A stretch of 64,000 nucleotides of DNA from Thuidium tamariscinum. Taxonomy: Eukaryota > Streptophyta > Bryopsida > Hypnales > Thuidiaceae. Location of the stretch: contig OX344750.2 in the NCBI GenBank assembly GCA_947034885.2, positions 13,696,053 to 13,760,052 on the forward strand. Direction: 5' to 3'. The notes below the pieces were generated by a model. That model did no database searches and was not told where the DNA came from. It saw nothing but the letters and a program-made list of their open reading frames with translations. Shown one piece after another: positions 42,588 to 56,334 of the stretch (the first letter of the stretch is position 1; every line of letters begins with the position of its first letter). The position numbers were made by a program, and so were the translations under genes.

Positions 42588-44437
42588 TTTGTTTCTTCCT
42601 TCCAAGAAATCGCCATTGAAAACTTTGGAAAAGACACATTGTGTCCTCTTAGCCCTTGAGGCTTGGGGTTAACGAGTGGCTACTTCAAAAGAAAAAGACA
42701 AGGCAAATGATTGCCATAATTACATGTTGACTCTCTTTCATTGCATGATTTGCATATTGTTTTCCTAGCTTGAATGAAGTGTTGTAGTGTTGAATTGCAC
42801 GTAGTGTAGGGGGTTCATGCATAATTCAAGCACCAATCAATTTTGGAAGGGCGAAAATTTGAAGCGGCATAGATTAGGGCAAGACACTTTTTTCTGCAAT
42901 GTAGAAGATTGTGAGTTCTCGACTGTGAGAACGTTGTAGAAACTACCACATAAGCAATCTGATGTGACCAAGAGACTGCCACATCATATAATAATATTTT
43001 TTTGATAAAAATTCAATTTTTTTAATAATTTTTGTTATAGTTTTTTTTAATTTAAAAAAAATTATTCTGACTGTTCATAGCATTGGGAACAAGCTTGAAA
43101 CAATCTTCTAATCCCTCAAAAAACATCTAATGAAATCCTCCATATCAAGTGGCTCTCACATGGTGAATTTTGGGTTTCCTAGGATAAAAATTAAGAGAGT
43201 TTTTGAAAACCATACCTACCTACAAACTTAAAATCCTCATAACTTTCACTTCATTAATCATAATGGAATGATTCAAAGCTTCACATGTATATAAAAGTTC
43301 AAAAGAATTTGTTTCAAATTTCAATTTTTTCAAAAAGTGATTGTTAAAGAAGTTTTTTGGACTCCCTGGATTGCCCGCAAAGTAGAGAAAACCACTTGCT
43401 AGGCCATAACTTTTTAACCATGAGGTCAAAAGCTATGAAAATTGTTGGGCCTTAAAGGTACTCCTTAGGCACATTGTGTCAAGATTTCAAAGAAAAACAA
43501 TAAAAACTCCATCCGTAGTGAGCTGCCCAAAATCACTATGTTGCCAAAGAACGCAGCTTGAGCATTTACAGGTTTAGGGTCTTAAAGGTACTGTTAATGT
43601 TTAGCCTCTCCAAAATTCAATTCCAACCCTAAGATGAGTGCTACCCTAGCAGAGGCAGAGTAAGGTCACCAACAACAAAGAGTTTTTGAGCATTTGGCAA
43701 GGAGCACATTATGCTGCCACTGCACATACATCATGATCTCATGAGAATGATATAATTCAACATTGATTTTGAATAATTCTTGTAAGTAGGTCAAATTTGC
43801 AGTGTTTGAAACATTGGGGTTTAGGGTTTAGGAATTTGAAACCAAATTTTAGTTGCCACTAACATTGTTTACTCGTCCTCTAGCAAAGTTAAGGCATTTG
43901 TAATCTGCACTTGAAGAGCCAGAGCTTTGCATTGCAACCATTATGGCTTATTTCATTTCTGGGACCATCAATGCGTTTTCGGATGGACTCTAAAACCTTC
44001 TGCATTAGTTGCGAGCAGATTGACGCAGAACTGGGTCAGTCCAAAATTCCTTGAATTTCTCAATTCTACCGTAATTTGAAGGAATCAAGGATGAGCTCCA
44101 GTGCACTTCACTTGCACTCCATCTACTCAAGGTTATCGGTGTTGCCTGGTGAGTTTTTCAAACTCTGCTTCCAACTTTCAGTGCAATTCAAGGTCGTCTT
44201 TTTTGTGAGCCTTGTTCAGCTTTTCTTCGCTATTCGCTTTAGATGATGCTATTGGATGCTGTTTTTTTCTTTTTCAATAACAATTAGAGTTCAAATCCTC
44301 AAGATTGGGATCACGTTGTGCTGTGAAGCTATGCTTTCAAATAGAGAGGGAAACCCTAATCCCTAACCCTAACTTTGCAACAAAATCCTAATTTAGTACT
44401 GTATTGTGCTTGAATGAGCCGTGTTAGACCTGTTGGT
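42588..44437. other. Intergenic, repeat-derived, no gene
   Basis: Contains a decayed relative of the CATTAG elements (about 42890-43130) and a copy of the 37.2-37.6 kb sequence (43190-43560, CTCATAACTTTCACTTCATT). A short plant-type telomere-like tract (GTTTAGGGTTTAGG) is at about 43818. Confidence 0.5.
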
Positions 44438-44926
44438 ATTAGGGGTAGTCACACCTTCTTCACCCAACGTGGTTCTAAGGAGAATGAAAAGTGAGCGAGG
44501 GAATACAGGAGCCAATTGGGAGTTACAGTGGATGGAGAAGGTGTGACATCCCAGAAATCAATTCCGAACACAAAGAATCAATCTACACATAATCCAAATT
44601 ATTTGATCAGCGTAGGGGGTAATTCCAGCCTTGCATGATCCAATGAGACAAGACGAGCTCTGCTGATGAAGACAACGAACTCGGCAACTACAATCAAATT
44701 GGCGTAGAAGGTAAAACTGCCGTGAAATTCAAAGAACATAAGATCAAAAACTTCACTCGCGATTGTTTCTTTAGGCCTGTTCTTCACCTCTAGAGGAAAA
44801 GAACCAAAGTTGAGAACACTTTGCAGAATAACAATATTCGATTGAAAAACATCAAACCCTCAATCGCCACCTCTCAATTTTTTTGAGAATCGCCATCGAC
44901 CAAAGAAGGTGTGACAACCCCTATTA
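44438..44926. mobile_element. TIR element, 489 bp
   Basis: ATTAGGGGTAGTCACACCTT at the left and AAGGTGTGACAACCCCTATTA at the right; an extra internal GAAGGTGTGACATCCC lies at about 44536. A related end stands alone at 6335. Confidence 0.65.
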
Positions 44927-45788
44927 TACATTTGCCCTAGTGTTTGTTATTTTTGATACTAAAGCAGTTTCTTCTTTCTTTGGCCATGAGTATGAATGGA
45001 TTAGGTCTATCTGCTTTCATTGAATATTCTACTTACTCCACAAAACCTTAGTGATAGTGGTGCCTTGTGATGATTTTTGGTTTAGTTTATGCATGATGCA
45101 AAAGAGCACTACATTTGACTAAGACTTGGATGGAATCTGCAAGAAGCTACTCCAAATTTGAACTTGGTATGAAGTTTCAATTTAGCTAGAACAAGTCACC
45201 TTGTATTATTCAAACCAAAACAACTTTTGAAAATGTCTTTTGAAAAATGAAGGGTTGTACAGTTAACTTCTTAAATACAAGTCACCAGTTCATTGGTTTT
45301 GTGAAATTGATGATGGCTTTACAATTAAGTCTAATATGTTGGTTACAATATTTAATGGAACAATGTTCATTGAAAATACTAAAACTGAATATTTATTGTC
45401 CTACTCTATTGGAGCAAATTCTTGTTTGGTATTAAGAATGATGTTAGTGAAGGTCTTAATTAAGAATTACATTACTAGGTTGACACATTCAATACTCTTC
45501 TACCAAATATTAGGATCTTTGGAATAGTAAGATTGATACATGCTAAAAATACAAATATTCTATAACATTCATTTTTTTCAATACAAAGAATTTGAAAAAA
45601 AAAAAATTTTAAAATATTCTATCATATCAAACACAAATTTCTGCGTTTTTAACAACAAACTCAATAGAAGCAACCCAACATTATTTTATTCACTACAACA
45701 TACTTTTCTACTAGTGCATTTATTTGTTAAATGTGTTGTGAACTTTGGCTACCCAATATGATATCCCCTTCTTTGAATTGGATTGAAT

Positions 45789-46133
45789 CATTAGGAGAAA
45801 TTTGAGGTTATTAGAAGCCAACAAGTTTTTTTGAGTTCTCAGAATGTGGTAATGTGCCACATCAATAGTATGACGTGGTTGAGACATTGCCACATAAAAA
45901 TTTAAAAAATATTATTTTTAATTATTATTAGATATTATTTTGGAATTAAAAAAAAATCAGTTTAAGGTTTCTTAATACTTTATAGAATTTTTTGAAGAAA
46001 AAAATTTTAATTTTTTTTTCAAAATTTAAAAACTCCAGCCAATAGAATTCGTTTATAGTTTATGGATAGCATAGGGAACATGCAAGAAATTGTCATGAAA
46101 CAAGCTTCTCTTGCCATCAAATCCCTTCTAATG
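45789..46133. mobile_element. CATTAG-type TIR element
   Basis: CATTAGGAGAAATTTGAGG on the left, ATCAAATCCCTTCTAATG on the right, with the family's internal GAGTTCTCAGAATGTGG and GACGTGGTTGAGAC motifs. Flanks AAT and GAC give no target duplication. Confidence 0.65.
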
Positions 46134-46729
46134 GACTATACATCTTTTGTTCGTATAGCAAAATATATTTTGAATAATGCCTCATCCAATAGCAATAAAA
46201 TAATTCCCATTGGCCAAAATGTCTTTGTTGTTAAATTTATTTACGGTATAAATAACTAAGCTTCAATATTAATATTTTTAGTGATATAGGCTTGAATTAC
46301 ACTAGAAAGCATTCCCTTTTTGAAGACTTTTACTACAACATACCAAAAATGTGTTCCATGTATTAGGCTTTTTTTTGAAGACCTACGCCCTAAACCTCAT
46401 TTCATGTTGTAAATTCATTTTCCAATGAATTTTTCATTCTAGCCAATCAAAACCTTCAAAAACTTGACACCTAATACCTTTCAAATTGGTGTAAACTAGA
46501 TCTTTAGGTAGGTACACCCAAAAATTGCACCCTACCAGAAAACCACCATCATCATTGTGTACACTATAAAGAACATTTATTCTTTCATCATAATTTTTGC
46601 ATGCAGTATCCAAATGTCACGTTCTTTGGTGTGTTGGAATCTCCTTTCACTTAACAATAAGAAAATAACATATTCATTCAATAGTCTAATAATAGTAACT
46701 AGGCACAATGGCAAAAAACACCTTTAATA

Positions 46730-47443
46730 GGTGATTGCAAGAAACACTTGTCCTTTTTCTTGTCCCCTTGACCTTTAGGAGGTAGTTTTTTGCTCATAAC
46801 TTTTGCATCTTTTGTTCACTTGACTTGAAACTTAAAATGAAGGTGCCTACAGAAGTTTTACATTTTGTGTAATTTTTTCAATTTTTTCAAAATTAGTTTA
46901 CTATTTTTAAACTTCCCCCAATTGGGTGTCTACTTTGGCTATTTTGGGGGGTTTTCGTCCTATTTTTGATCCAAAAATGCAAAATTTGAGCTGAAAATTG
47001 GCATGTAAGGACCTCACCTAAAGTTACACAATACCATAAAGAGATTTTCTGAAAATACTATATTTTTCAACCTCCACATGTTGTCAAAGTGGCTGACTTT
47101 GCGCAAGTGTAGAGAATAGAATTAATTTTTTCCAAAGATGAAATTTGTTGGAAAAGAGAGACCTTTACTTGGAAAAAAAATGGATTTTTCATTTTCATTT
47201 TTTCAATTTTTTTACTATTTTTACCAAATTAGTGAACAATGAGCTATTTTCATTGTATTTTCCATTGTCTATAACATTTAGAGAAAAAAATTCTTAGAGA
47301 CAGAATATTTGCATTGCTCTTCAAATTATCCATATTCTTTTCAATTTAATTTTTATTTTATTTCAAAGGGTCATAGGACTCACAAGACTCACTAATTTTG
47401 AGCCATTTTGAGACAAAACCGGTAAGTGTTTCTTGTAACGACC
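46730..47443. mobile_element. GATTGCAAGAAACACTT element, copy 1
   Basis: Starts GGTGATTGCAAGAAACACTT and ends AAGTGTTTCTTGTAACGACC. Colinear along its whole length with 56335-57060. No coding capacity. Confidence 0.75.
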
Positions 47444-47684
47444 CTAGTCAAAGATAGTAGACCTTGATGTGTAACTTGTCTTTTGAGTGGATAGTGATGC
47501 ATGATGCCTCACTATCCACCCAAAAGAAATGATTATTTCACCTTCCCTCTACCCCGCCCTTCCAAATAAACCAAAAAAAAATTTAATTTTAAAAATTTTA
47601 AATTTTAAAACTTGCATCCCCCACCTCTTGTAATTCTCAAAAGCCAATGTGATTGACAATCCATATGGGATTTTTCTTGTATCT

Positions 47685-47890
47685 TTATTTAATATACATA
47701 TTCAATATTGTATATGTATTCAATATTGTATACATATTCAATATTATACATGTATTCAGTATTGTATATATATTTAGTATTGTATACTTATTCATATCTA
47801 ATATTTTGGTACTATATATATTAAATATTATATATGTATTTGCATCTAATATTTCAATACAATATATGCATTTAATATTTGTATCCATAT
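47685..47890. repeat. AT-rich minisatellite
   Basis: Degenerate units of about 18 bp based on TATTCAATATTGTATACA. The open frames in it are a by-product of the repeat. Confidence 0.75.
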
Positions 47891-47899
47891 TTTGATGGC

Positions 47900-49200
47900 T
47901 AAGTTTAAATCTCACAAGATCAAAGGCTTGTGATTTTTTGAAAAATCGACGATGATTTTAAAGGTCATCGGCATTTTTCTTAAAACTATCAACAACCTAT
48001 AAATTTTTTGAGGGGGTGAAGGAGGAAGGGGGGGGGGATTCAAACCAAGGTGGGTCGCATCTTTTCAAAGGATAGTTAGGGTACATTTGCACCTACTGTA
48101 AGCAAAAATTTAGGTGTCATTATAGGGTGTGTGGTTTGTCCCTATTGAGCCTCTTTCGGGGGCAAGGATGAGATGCAATTAGATCAAGGGGCTACTCCAC
48201 AGTCCTCTAAGGACCCATCAATCTACTTCTAATTTTTATTAAAGTTAGATTTTTCCAATTGTTCACCTCTTATGTATTGCAAGCACTTGATGATAGATTA
48301 ATGATGATAAAAAGAAACTTGTCAATATTCAAAATTCCAAATACTTGAGAATGCAAAAGGAAACTATTTCTTTTCTCAAGCTAATTAGATTGGGTTTGAA
48401 TATTGGATTCTGATGCAAGTACTAATCTATTTATTTACTAGGTTTGTATGAAGAAGATAATATATACAATAACCCTTTTTGTTTAGTAGGACATAATTGT
48501 TGATTCAATATTCTACAACACCATATTAAAAATGTAAGAATAATACCTTTGAATAATTGTGGATTTAATATTCCTATACCACCATATTTGAATCATCGAC
48601 ACAATACCTTTGATTTCACAACATTGATTCAATATAACTTGTGACATTGCTAAGAAACCTTAAATGGCTATTTTGTGTTTGTCATGCTGTTTCAATAATG
48701 GTGAAATATTGATTAAAGTTCTTAAGAATTTGAGATGTAACTAGAAAAACAAGAATTGTGCTCAAAGTTGAATTTTAGACTTCATTTGGGCATAGTATAA
48801 TAGCTTCTTTCCAAAAAAAAAATAGAACTAAAAGAAGTGGGAGAAGCAAGATAACATTTATCTTTAAAAATTTGCTTTAGATTTTGAAGCCTCATGTAAG
48901 AGTTCTTGACAAATTCTAGAGGTGTGTGTGTAAAGGACAATTTTTTTGAACATTTTCAAACACCTTCTATAAAATTTGTCCATAAATTTTAGTTGGAGTA
49001 CTGAAATCTCAACAAAAAATTAGAGGTAAAAGTGTAATTGATTCCCCAACTCTTCTTAGTTTGAAGTTTTTTGAAAAAATATAGTCTACTATGTCTAAAT
49101 GAAGTTTGAAATTTGACTTTTATCATAATTCCTGCGTTTCCACATAACCATGAATGGAGGAGCTCTTTTTTGTCCTCATTCACATATCCCACATGGTATG
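47900..49200. other. Intergenic, no feature supported
   Basis: AT-rich, with a G-run at about 48027-48040. No coding or structured element recognised. Confidence 0.5.
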
Positions 49201-51048
49201 TTTCACCCACCACTACTCTAATCTTCCTACTTTTTTGCTCATTACTACAAGACATGTGGCATAATCTAAATAGTTTGAACCTTAAAAGGACCAAAAAAAC
49301 ACATTTCAAGCTTTGATTTCCAGCCTTTTTTAGAAATAATGTACCTAGAGGTTGGATACTAGGTGTGGTTGATAATTGGTACGTTTACCTTAATTCCAAG
49401 AAGGTCCAAAAATTATAAAATGACTTGTGTTAGATGCCAATTCTAGTCTTTCATCCTAGAAAAACTAATTGAAAATTATCTAATTCTTTCCAAATGCAAT
49501 CAAGTCTAAAGAATAAGGTGAAGATTCCTAATTTACCTGATCTAGAGAAGCTTGAAAAACAATTGCAAGATAGGACATTTGTTAAGGTAGTTTGCTTTAA
49601 ATGTGATCCCTATCTAAGAATAAGTGACATGTTGTTTGAAATATGTATTATTGTCAATGATGGGTTAGGTAGGCTAAAATGGATACTTTATGAGGAGGAT
49701 ACCTTAGCACTGATGTTTTTTTGGTTATTTCCACCATTTCTCCTATACTTGACATTTGTTCTAATAGTGACTAATATCAAGGTAAAAATTATTATTATTA
49801 TCGTCTCTAGTTAATTTAATTTAATTTTTTTGGAAACACATGGACAAATTCCATTGGAAAGGAAAAAGTACATAGAACCAAAGGCCAAAACCCTGGTGAA
49901 AAAAAATTTGTTTTACTTTTTTCTATTTTTTAAAGGAGACCTACAAGCCGTATAAAGTATTTCCATAACGGAGATTTTTCAATCTAACAAAAAATCAAAC
50001 TCATCCAACGGTACAAATTGCTATAAATTAGATAAAAGGTCCATAAATCAACCTTTTAAGGGCTAGAATTGAATTTTGGGGAGGTGGAACATCTTTAAAT
50101 ATTTTTTAGTAATTTTTTTTTAGAGGCAAGTAGAATATGCATCTAACCCAAGTCGTTTCATATTTTTTTGAAGCTTTTTGAAATTAGTTACAAATTTTTG
50201 AAATTCACAAAAAATAGTCATTTGTGGTCATCAAAAGCAATACCCTTCTAAAATGTGCAGATTTGGTACATTGAAAAAAGAAAAATGTACCTCTAAATCA
50301 TGTTTGCTTTTAGAGCCTTGTTGGAATTTGAGATTGTTTTGTTTAATACTCAAAAATCAATGACTTGAATGACCCTTTAGAATTTGTGCTACATAAATTT
50401 CAATGCATAAGTTTACTTTGGGAATTCATGAGAGTACAAAGCAACACTTATGCCTTGTCAAAACATAAAGATACAAAAAATCTCACAAATTGGTTGATAT
50501 TTTTTCATATTTTTGTTGAATACTTCCCATTTGAAGGTTCACGCCATTTGAGTTTGCAACCTCATAGCTAATGCATTAGTGCTCCAATTATCTTGAAATT
50601 GGTTTTGTTTGAACTGCATAAAGACACTCTAATTGTGTTGCTCTTTGAGATTTTTGTGATCAAATGTATTTTGAACAATATTAGACCAAAAGTGCAAAAA
50701 TCGACCCAAAAGTGTTCAACCGGGCACTATAGGATTAAGGGCTGTTGGCCTTTTAATTTCTTTCCACTTATTTTTCTCTTGAACAAGAATTGATGAGGAA
50801 TCTAATCCAAGTGGTTTCATATTTTTCGGAGCATATATGAATTACTTATGAATTTTCTAAAAATTCTGGAGTAGGTACCTATTCCTGACTTGTAGGCCTT
50901 ACAAAAACCATGCACATGTGGTTTGAAAAAAGATATGGCTTGACTTTAAATAAGAAATGTTGCATCAAAAAAATAATACATGAAGTTCCTAAATGCAATC
51001 TTATTAAAACTTAAAAGAATCTTACATTATTTTAACATTTGGAAGAAG

Positions 51049-51631
51049 TTAACCCATTAAGGACCGTGGTTGATTTAGGGGGTGGACATAGTTTTTGAAC
51101 ACAATTCTCAAAAAGTGCAATTTTCTACCTTTTTAAAAGATGTAATCCTAGATCGGATTGAATAAATGAGTTCCATGGGTTAAGTCCTTGAACCACACAA
51201 AAAATAAAAGTGATCCAATGGTTCATGTCTTTGTAATTACTCTTCAAACATTGATGTGTCATAAACACCCTTTGGCACTAGTTATAATTAGGGTTTGCTA
51301 CAATTGGGTATAGATTTGAATATATTGTCTGGAAATTGACCAAAACCTTTCAATTTATTATTTCAAACACACACATAATTGTCCTTTTCATAAAATATGC
51401 ATTTTTCATTGAAAATTTCAATATGAAAGGTTGGACCATTTCAAGTTTCGCCAAGCACAATTCACTCATTTTTGCATACATTCTCTTGAAATTGGTTTTG
51501 TTAGATGCACATAAAGACACTCTAAATGTGTTCTTCTCTAAGTTTTTTGAGATCAAATGTTCTACAAATTATAGGAGACAAAAAGTCCTCAAATCAACCC
51601 AAAAGTGGTTGACCGGTCCTTAATGGGTTAA
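51049..51631. mobile_element. TIR element, 583 bp
   Basis: TTAACCCATTAAGGACC at the left and GGTCCTTAATGGGTTAA at the right, compatible with TTA/TAA-type insertion. Its interior resembles 50.58-50.72 kb (CTTGAAATTGGTTTTGTT, AAAGACACTCTAA). Confidence 0.6.
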
Positions 51632-52890
51632 TTGGGCAATCAATTCTCATTCAAAAAAATTAAGTAAACACACCTTGGCTTTGAAATAGACCCTCCTTGA
51701 CTCTAATTCCATCCATTGGCAAAGTATGAAATAACATGTGACAAGTCTTAATTATGCACTAACATTATTAGCAATCCATTTAGGAACCATTGACTGTCCA
51801 TTACATGGCTCCCTACTGGATCATTTGAAGAAGAGGGTCTCTTTTCGAGCCACCTACCATATTGTATTCCATAGTATTTTTAAAAATACCTCAAATAAAT
51901 TGATTTCCAATCAATTGAAATTCAATAGAATTTTGATCAAAATGGAGATCAAGAGGTTCACAATAACCAAATTTCATTGATTAAAAAAGTATCTAAATTA
52001 ATGTAAGATTCCTTTACATTATTCAAATTGGGTTGAACAAAGTGAATTAACTTATGAAATGTTTGAGTGTTTCCTTTGGAGACAAATGAAAGTTTGGTCT
52101 AGTTCTATTGACTTTCAACTTTTGGTGCAATTTTTGAATCTTTTTTTAAAGATAGAAAAAATACAATAGTTTAGAAGGAATATGATTTTTATTTCAATTG
52201 GTGCTTGATAGCAAAAGTTTTCTTACAATAAGACTAAATTTTAGGTCTACATGTAAAAAAATAAACTTGCAAAAGTTTAAAATTTAAAATTTAAAAATTG
52301 GTTTCTTATAGATTATGTTTTTCTTCTTTGAAAGTTTTGATTTATTACATTTGGACCAACAATGCTAATGTGTAAGAATGGAAATGTCAACATGCAAGCT
52401 TTGAGTATAATTGTATAGATGTAGATGTCCTACAACCATTGAAGGTGATTACAATATATACACCTATAATACAGGTATTCATAACATAATTACGTTGTAA
52501 TCATGAAATATTTCTTTAATATATATACTTTTAATATGGGTGTATAGTCTTCTAGGCTTACAAGCTCACGCTCCTAGGCTCATATAATAGAACCCCTCTT
52601 CTAAAACAAAACATTTCACCAACTAATGTACTTACATTCCTAATGCTTTACTTTAGTTGTTTTTAGGTTTTTTGGATTTCAATTGCTGGTTTAGACTTTA
52701 GAATTACATTTCACACATTGGATCAATACTATTCAAGTCTACTACTTTTTACACAAACATGTAAGAGATTAAAATCTTGTCTTGAATGTTATTATTCCTC
52801 CATAGCTCTTCCACATAGTTATTTCTATGCCATGTAAAACATCTTGATTCTCTTTGTATCTCAACAACTAGTACATACTTTGTTCTTAAT

Positions 52891-53167
52891 CATTAGAGGG
52901 GATTCGAGGCCAACATGAGACTGTGAGTTCCCAACGCAATGAATGCAGGAATTTGCCGTAGAAATAGAAAACTGGCCTCTGCTAACGTGGTCAAGAGTGT
53001 GCCATGTCACCGACTTTTTTTTGAAATTTTTTTGGACTTCTTTTTGCATTTCAGGACACACTTTTTTTTGGGAAAAAAAATAATTAATTGCTGACCTGAC
53101 AGTATCAGGAACAATTTCGGGAACAAGGCTTTTGCAGTCTCTTGTTGGCCTCGAATCCCCTCTAATG
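52891..53167. mobile_element. CATTAG-type TIR element, 277 bp, no target duplication
   Basis: Perfect 25-bp TIRs beginning CATTAGAGGGGATTCGAGGC. The paralogous empty site at 30231-30251 equals left flank plus right flank exactly, without any duplicated bases. Confidence 0.85.
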
Positions 53168-53199
53168 CATCATTGTTCAAAATATAACACCTATATTTG

Positions 53200-53520
53200 C
53201 ATTAGAAGGGATTTGAGGGTAATGAAAGACCACAATTTTTTGAGTTCTTGGATTGTAGGAATGTACTGCATCGACAATTTGACCTAGTTGAGAGAGTGCT
53301 ACATCAAAAAATATGTCATTTTTTAATTTTTTATATTTTTTGGGGGAGAATAAATACATTTTGAATTCAATTTTAGGTTTCTTAACACTTTAAAAAAAAA
53401 TTCCAAAAAATTTGAAAAATTCAGCCCAGAGGGGTGGTTCGCACTTTTTTGACAACACAAGGAACGGGCTGGGGAACAACCTTGAAACATGCTTCTCTTG
53501 ACCTCAAATCCCTCCTAATG
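53200..53520. mobile_element. CATTAG-type TIR element, 321 bp, no target duplication
   Basis: CATTAGAAGGGATTTGAGG to CCTCAAATCCCTCCTAATG. The empty site at about 30266-30284 (ACATTTG|GACCAAAAAG) is again an exact join. Confidence 0.8.
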
Positions 53521-54201
53521 GACCAAAAAGTGTTTTTTGATTTTAATTTTTTTAATTTTAAGTTTTAAAAAAATAATTAAAAAAACCGATTTATATTTAG
53601 TTTTGGACTAAAGTCCATGGACTTTTGGCTTAGTCAACTTCTTGACCTGCTTCTTGACATACTTCCACATTTGTAACTTAAAAATAATATATACTCTAGT
53701 ATTACAAAATCAGACCACTTGAGAAGACAACCACTTGATATTATATCTCTACAATTAGGATGATTTTCATCCAAGCACTAATGAAAAAGAAATGTGCATT
53801 TTAATTTGTTTGTTGTCCAAAAAGTGGACATTGGAGCACTTAGGATTAGAGTCCAATTGTTTTCATTTTCTACATAATAAACAAAAATATTTTCTTAAAT
53901 TTGTTTTTGAATGAAATAAAAAAACTAGTAATACACAAATATATTATCAAATATTTTTGTTTTATAAAATTTCAAAATACTATCCACTTTAGCCTATCTA
54001 TAAAAATTATTTAATAGGATTGGTTCATTTCAATGTTCCCTATTTCTTCTCATTAAAGTTCAATAGTCAAAATATTATTTTCAATTATGCCATTGTCAAC
54101 TTTGTGAGTGGATGGAAAGTTAACTAAAATATTATTGTTTTACAAGAGTAAGTCATGAAACTAGCATTTTAAAGGTGACACAACTATGAAGAATGAAAGT
54201 T

Positions 54202-55047
54202 CATTAGAGGATTTCTAGGCCTCTGAGGATCCTTTTAAGGTCATTCCTTGAAATTGTTCCCATTCATTAGAGGATTTTTTAACCCAAGAAGTACCCTCTA
54301 ATTTTGGTATCACTATGAAAATAATGGTCATGCTCAAAGTGTATTTTTTAAATCAAGACTTTTGTGAAGTGGTTGTATCAAGTATGACTTTGTGTCAGGT
54401 AGTCTAGGCAAGGACTTCAAGGAATATGGAAGTGATGGAATTTGAGAAACATTTTTTTATTCAATTAGGATGAAAGTGATGGAAGCTGAAAACTTTTTTT
54501 AATTCAAGTGTTCCAATCTGTTTTCCAGCATGTAGTCAACTACTTGAGCATTACAATATCCCTCCAATTTTTTAATAGGATCCTTCTTATTCTCATGTCA
54601 TGTGTCTTTTACTAAATAGCACTCCAAGCCAATGAAATTTCTGTAACTAAAAGTACCGCTAGTGGGTAGAAATAGGGGAAATTTTTTGTCCTACATCATG
54701 GAGTACAAATTTAAATAAATACCATGTACTCCATTCAAGGGCATTAAGGGGCACTCCTTGAGTCAAAACCAGCTCTAATGGCTATAGACCACTCCTACTA
54801 GTTTGAATTTTGGAATTTGGAATTAAAAAAAATTCCAAAATTTTCAGAATGTATTAAAAAGCAAAAAAATGATTTTAAAATATTTATTTAGAATATTAAA
54901 TAATTTATTTAATTAATTAATATTATTTGATGTGGTAGTTACTCCACTACATCAACATATTGATGAGGCAATGTTCCCAACATCCCCAAAGTGTTCCCAA
55001 CGTTCGAGAACTCATAGTCTTCTAAAATGGCTAGAAATCCTCTTATG
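54202..55047. mobile_element. CATTAG-type TIR element, long form (846 bp)
   Basis: CATTAGAGGATTTCTAGGCC on the left, GGCTAGAAATCCTCTTATG on the right. A second CATTAGAGGATTT at 54266 suggests a nested or internally duplicated end. Family motif GTTCCCAACGTTCGAGAACTC near the right end. Confidence 0.6.
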
Positions 55048-55712
55048 ATTAAATAGACCAAACAGTTGAGTTATTTGTACAGTACAGTAAACTGGGGTTT
55101 AAACCCATGAATTTTATGAAAAAGCCGGTTGAGTTAAAAAAGTCAAAATAAAAGTAGATATGAAACTTATTTTTCCATCAAAATGGTCCTAAAAAAGTTT
55201 GGTCCCCATTTTTGAAGTCGTGTGACACAAGTATCTTGCAAAAAAGTTTGACGCTTCAACTATAGTTGCCTTCTCAACTTCAAAAAAAGTCATGCCCAAA
55301 GTGGGGGGACTTTACAAATAACTCAAATGAATCAAAGAAAAATGACAATGTAAGCATCCTTGTGCACATGGTAATTGTAGAAACGTGGGTATAGATCCTG
55401 AACTTGGAACTGAAATTAAAAGCTCATTTCTTTGAAAATTTTCAAAATTTCAAAACGTTCATTTCTTATGTTTTAACTCAAAAAAACAATTAAAACACTG
55501 AAACTGCTGCAAAGGTGTACAAGTTATAAATTGGAATAAATGGGAACCTAACAGTAAGACTGAGCCGTACAGCTCAACAAAGAGTTCACACCAGAACCAA
55601 GACAAAAACAATGGACCATTATATTGCACACTACGAAAACAAAGTTAACCCCTAAATGCCCAAGGTAGTCAAAAGTGCTGTTAAAGAAACTTTGAAGTTA
55701 AATAAAACTTTA

Positions 55713-56001
55713 CATAAGAGGATTTTTCAAGGTTCTAAGAGACCATTTCAGCCCTGTTTTCTGTGAACCCGTCAGATTAAAAAAAATTAAAAAATTAAAA
55801 AATTAAAAAATTAAAAAATATATTTAAAAAAGAATATTTAAAAAATATTTTTATTCCAAAAAAATTTAAAAAATTAATTAAGTATTAATATCTGATGTGG
55901 CAGTCTCTTGGTCACATTAGATCACCTCTGTGGCAGCTTTTAGGAAGTTCCTACAGTCCAGGAACTCGCGATCTTCTACACAAGTTGAAAATCTTCTTAT
56001 G
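55713..56001. mobile_element. CATAAG-type TIR element, 289 bp
   Basis: CATAAGAGGATTTTTCAAGG to CAAGTTGAAAATCTTCTTATG, with the family's GATGTGGCAGTCTC and TCCAGGAACTCGCGATCTTC internal motifs. Contains an (ATTAAAAA)n stretch. Confidence 0.6.
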
Positions 56002-56334
56002 TCAAATTTTTATTTTTAGTAGTTTATTTTTTTGGAAGATTTTTTTTGAAGTCTAGTTTTGGCATCCATAATCCGATTTTGAAGATGAATGATTATGATT
56101 TTTCTATTTAAGATTTAGTGCAAGGGTATCCATTGCAATCTTGACATTCCGTAGTATTCATGATTCTTAGAAATGAGCCTCAAATACACTAGATCTTAGA
56201 GAAAAAATCACACTAAAAATTTCATTTAAAAAAATTGTAGAGTAGATTTTGAGAAGCTATAAATTGATTGGGGTTATTCTTGTTAGGCCCTTCAACCTCA
56301 TATTTTTTTGGTGATCAACTTTTTAGATTTGACA

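Larger units (their letters stand above)
49200..53780. repeat. Segmental duplication, copy 2
   Basis: Direct-orientation partner of 26.85-30.48 kb. It carries private insertions at about 49.94-51.8 kb (including 51049-51631), 52891-53167 and 53200-53520. A 106-codon open frame at 49494-49814 is probably the least damaged relic of a former gene; copy 1 is broken there. Confidence 0.75.

Noticed and set aside
43815..43832. Telomere
   Set aside because: Only about two TTTAGGG-like units; a short interstitial tract at most.
47653..47915. 80-codon (+) and 76-codon (-) open frames
   Set aside because: Both are by-products of the AT-rich minisatellite.
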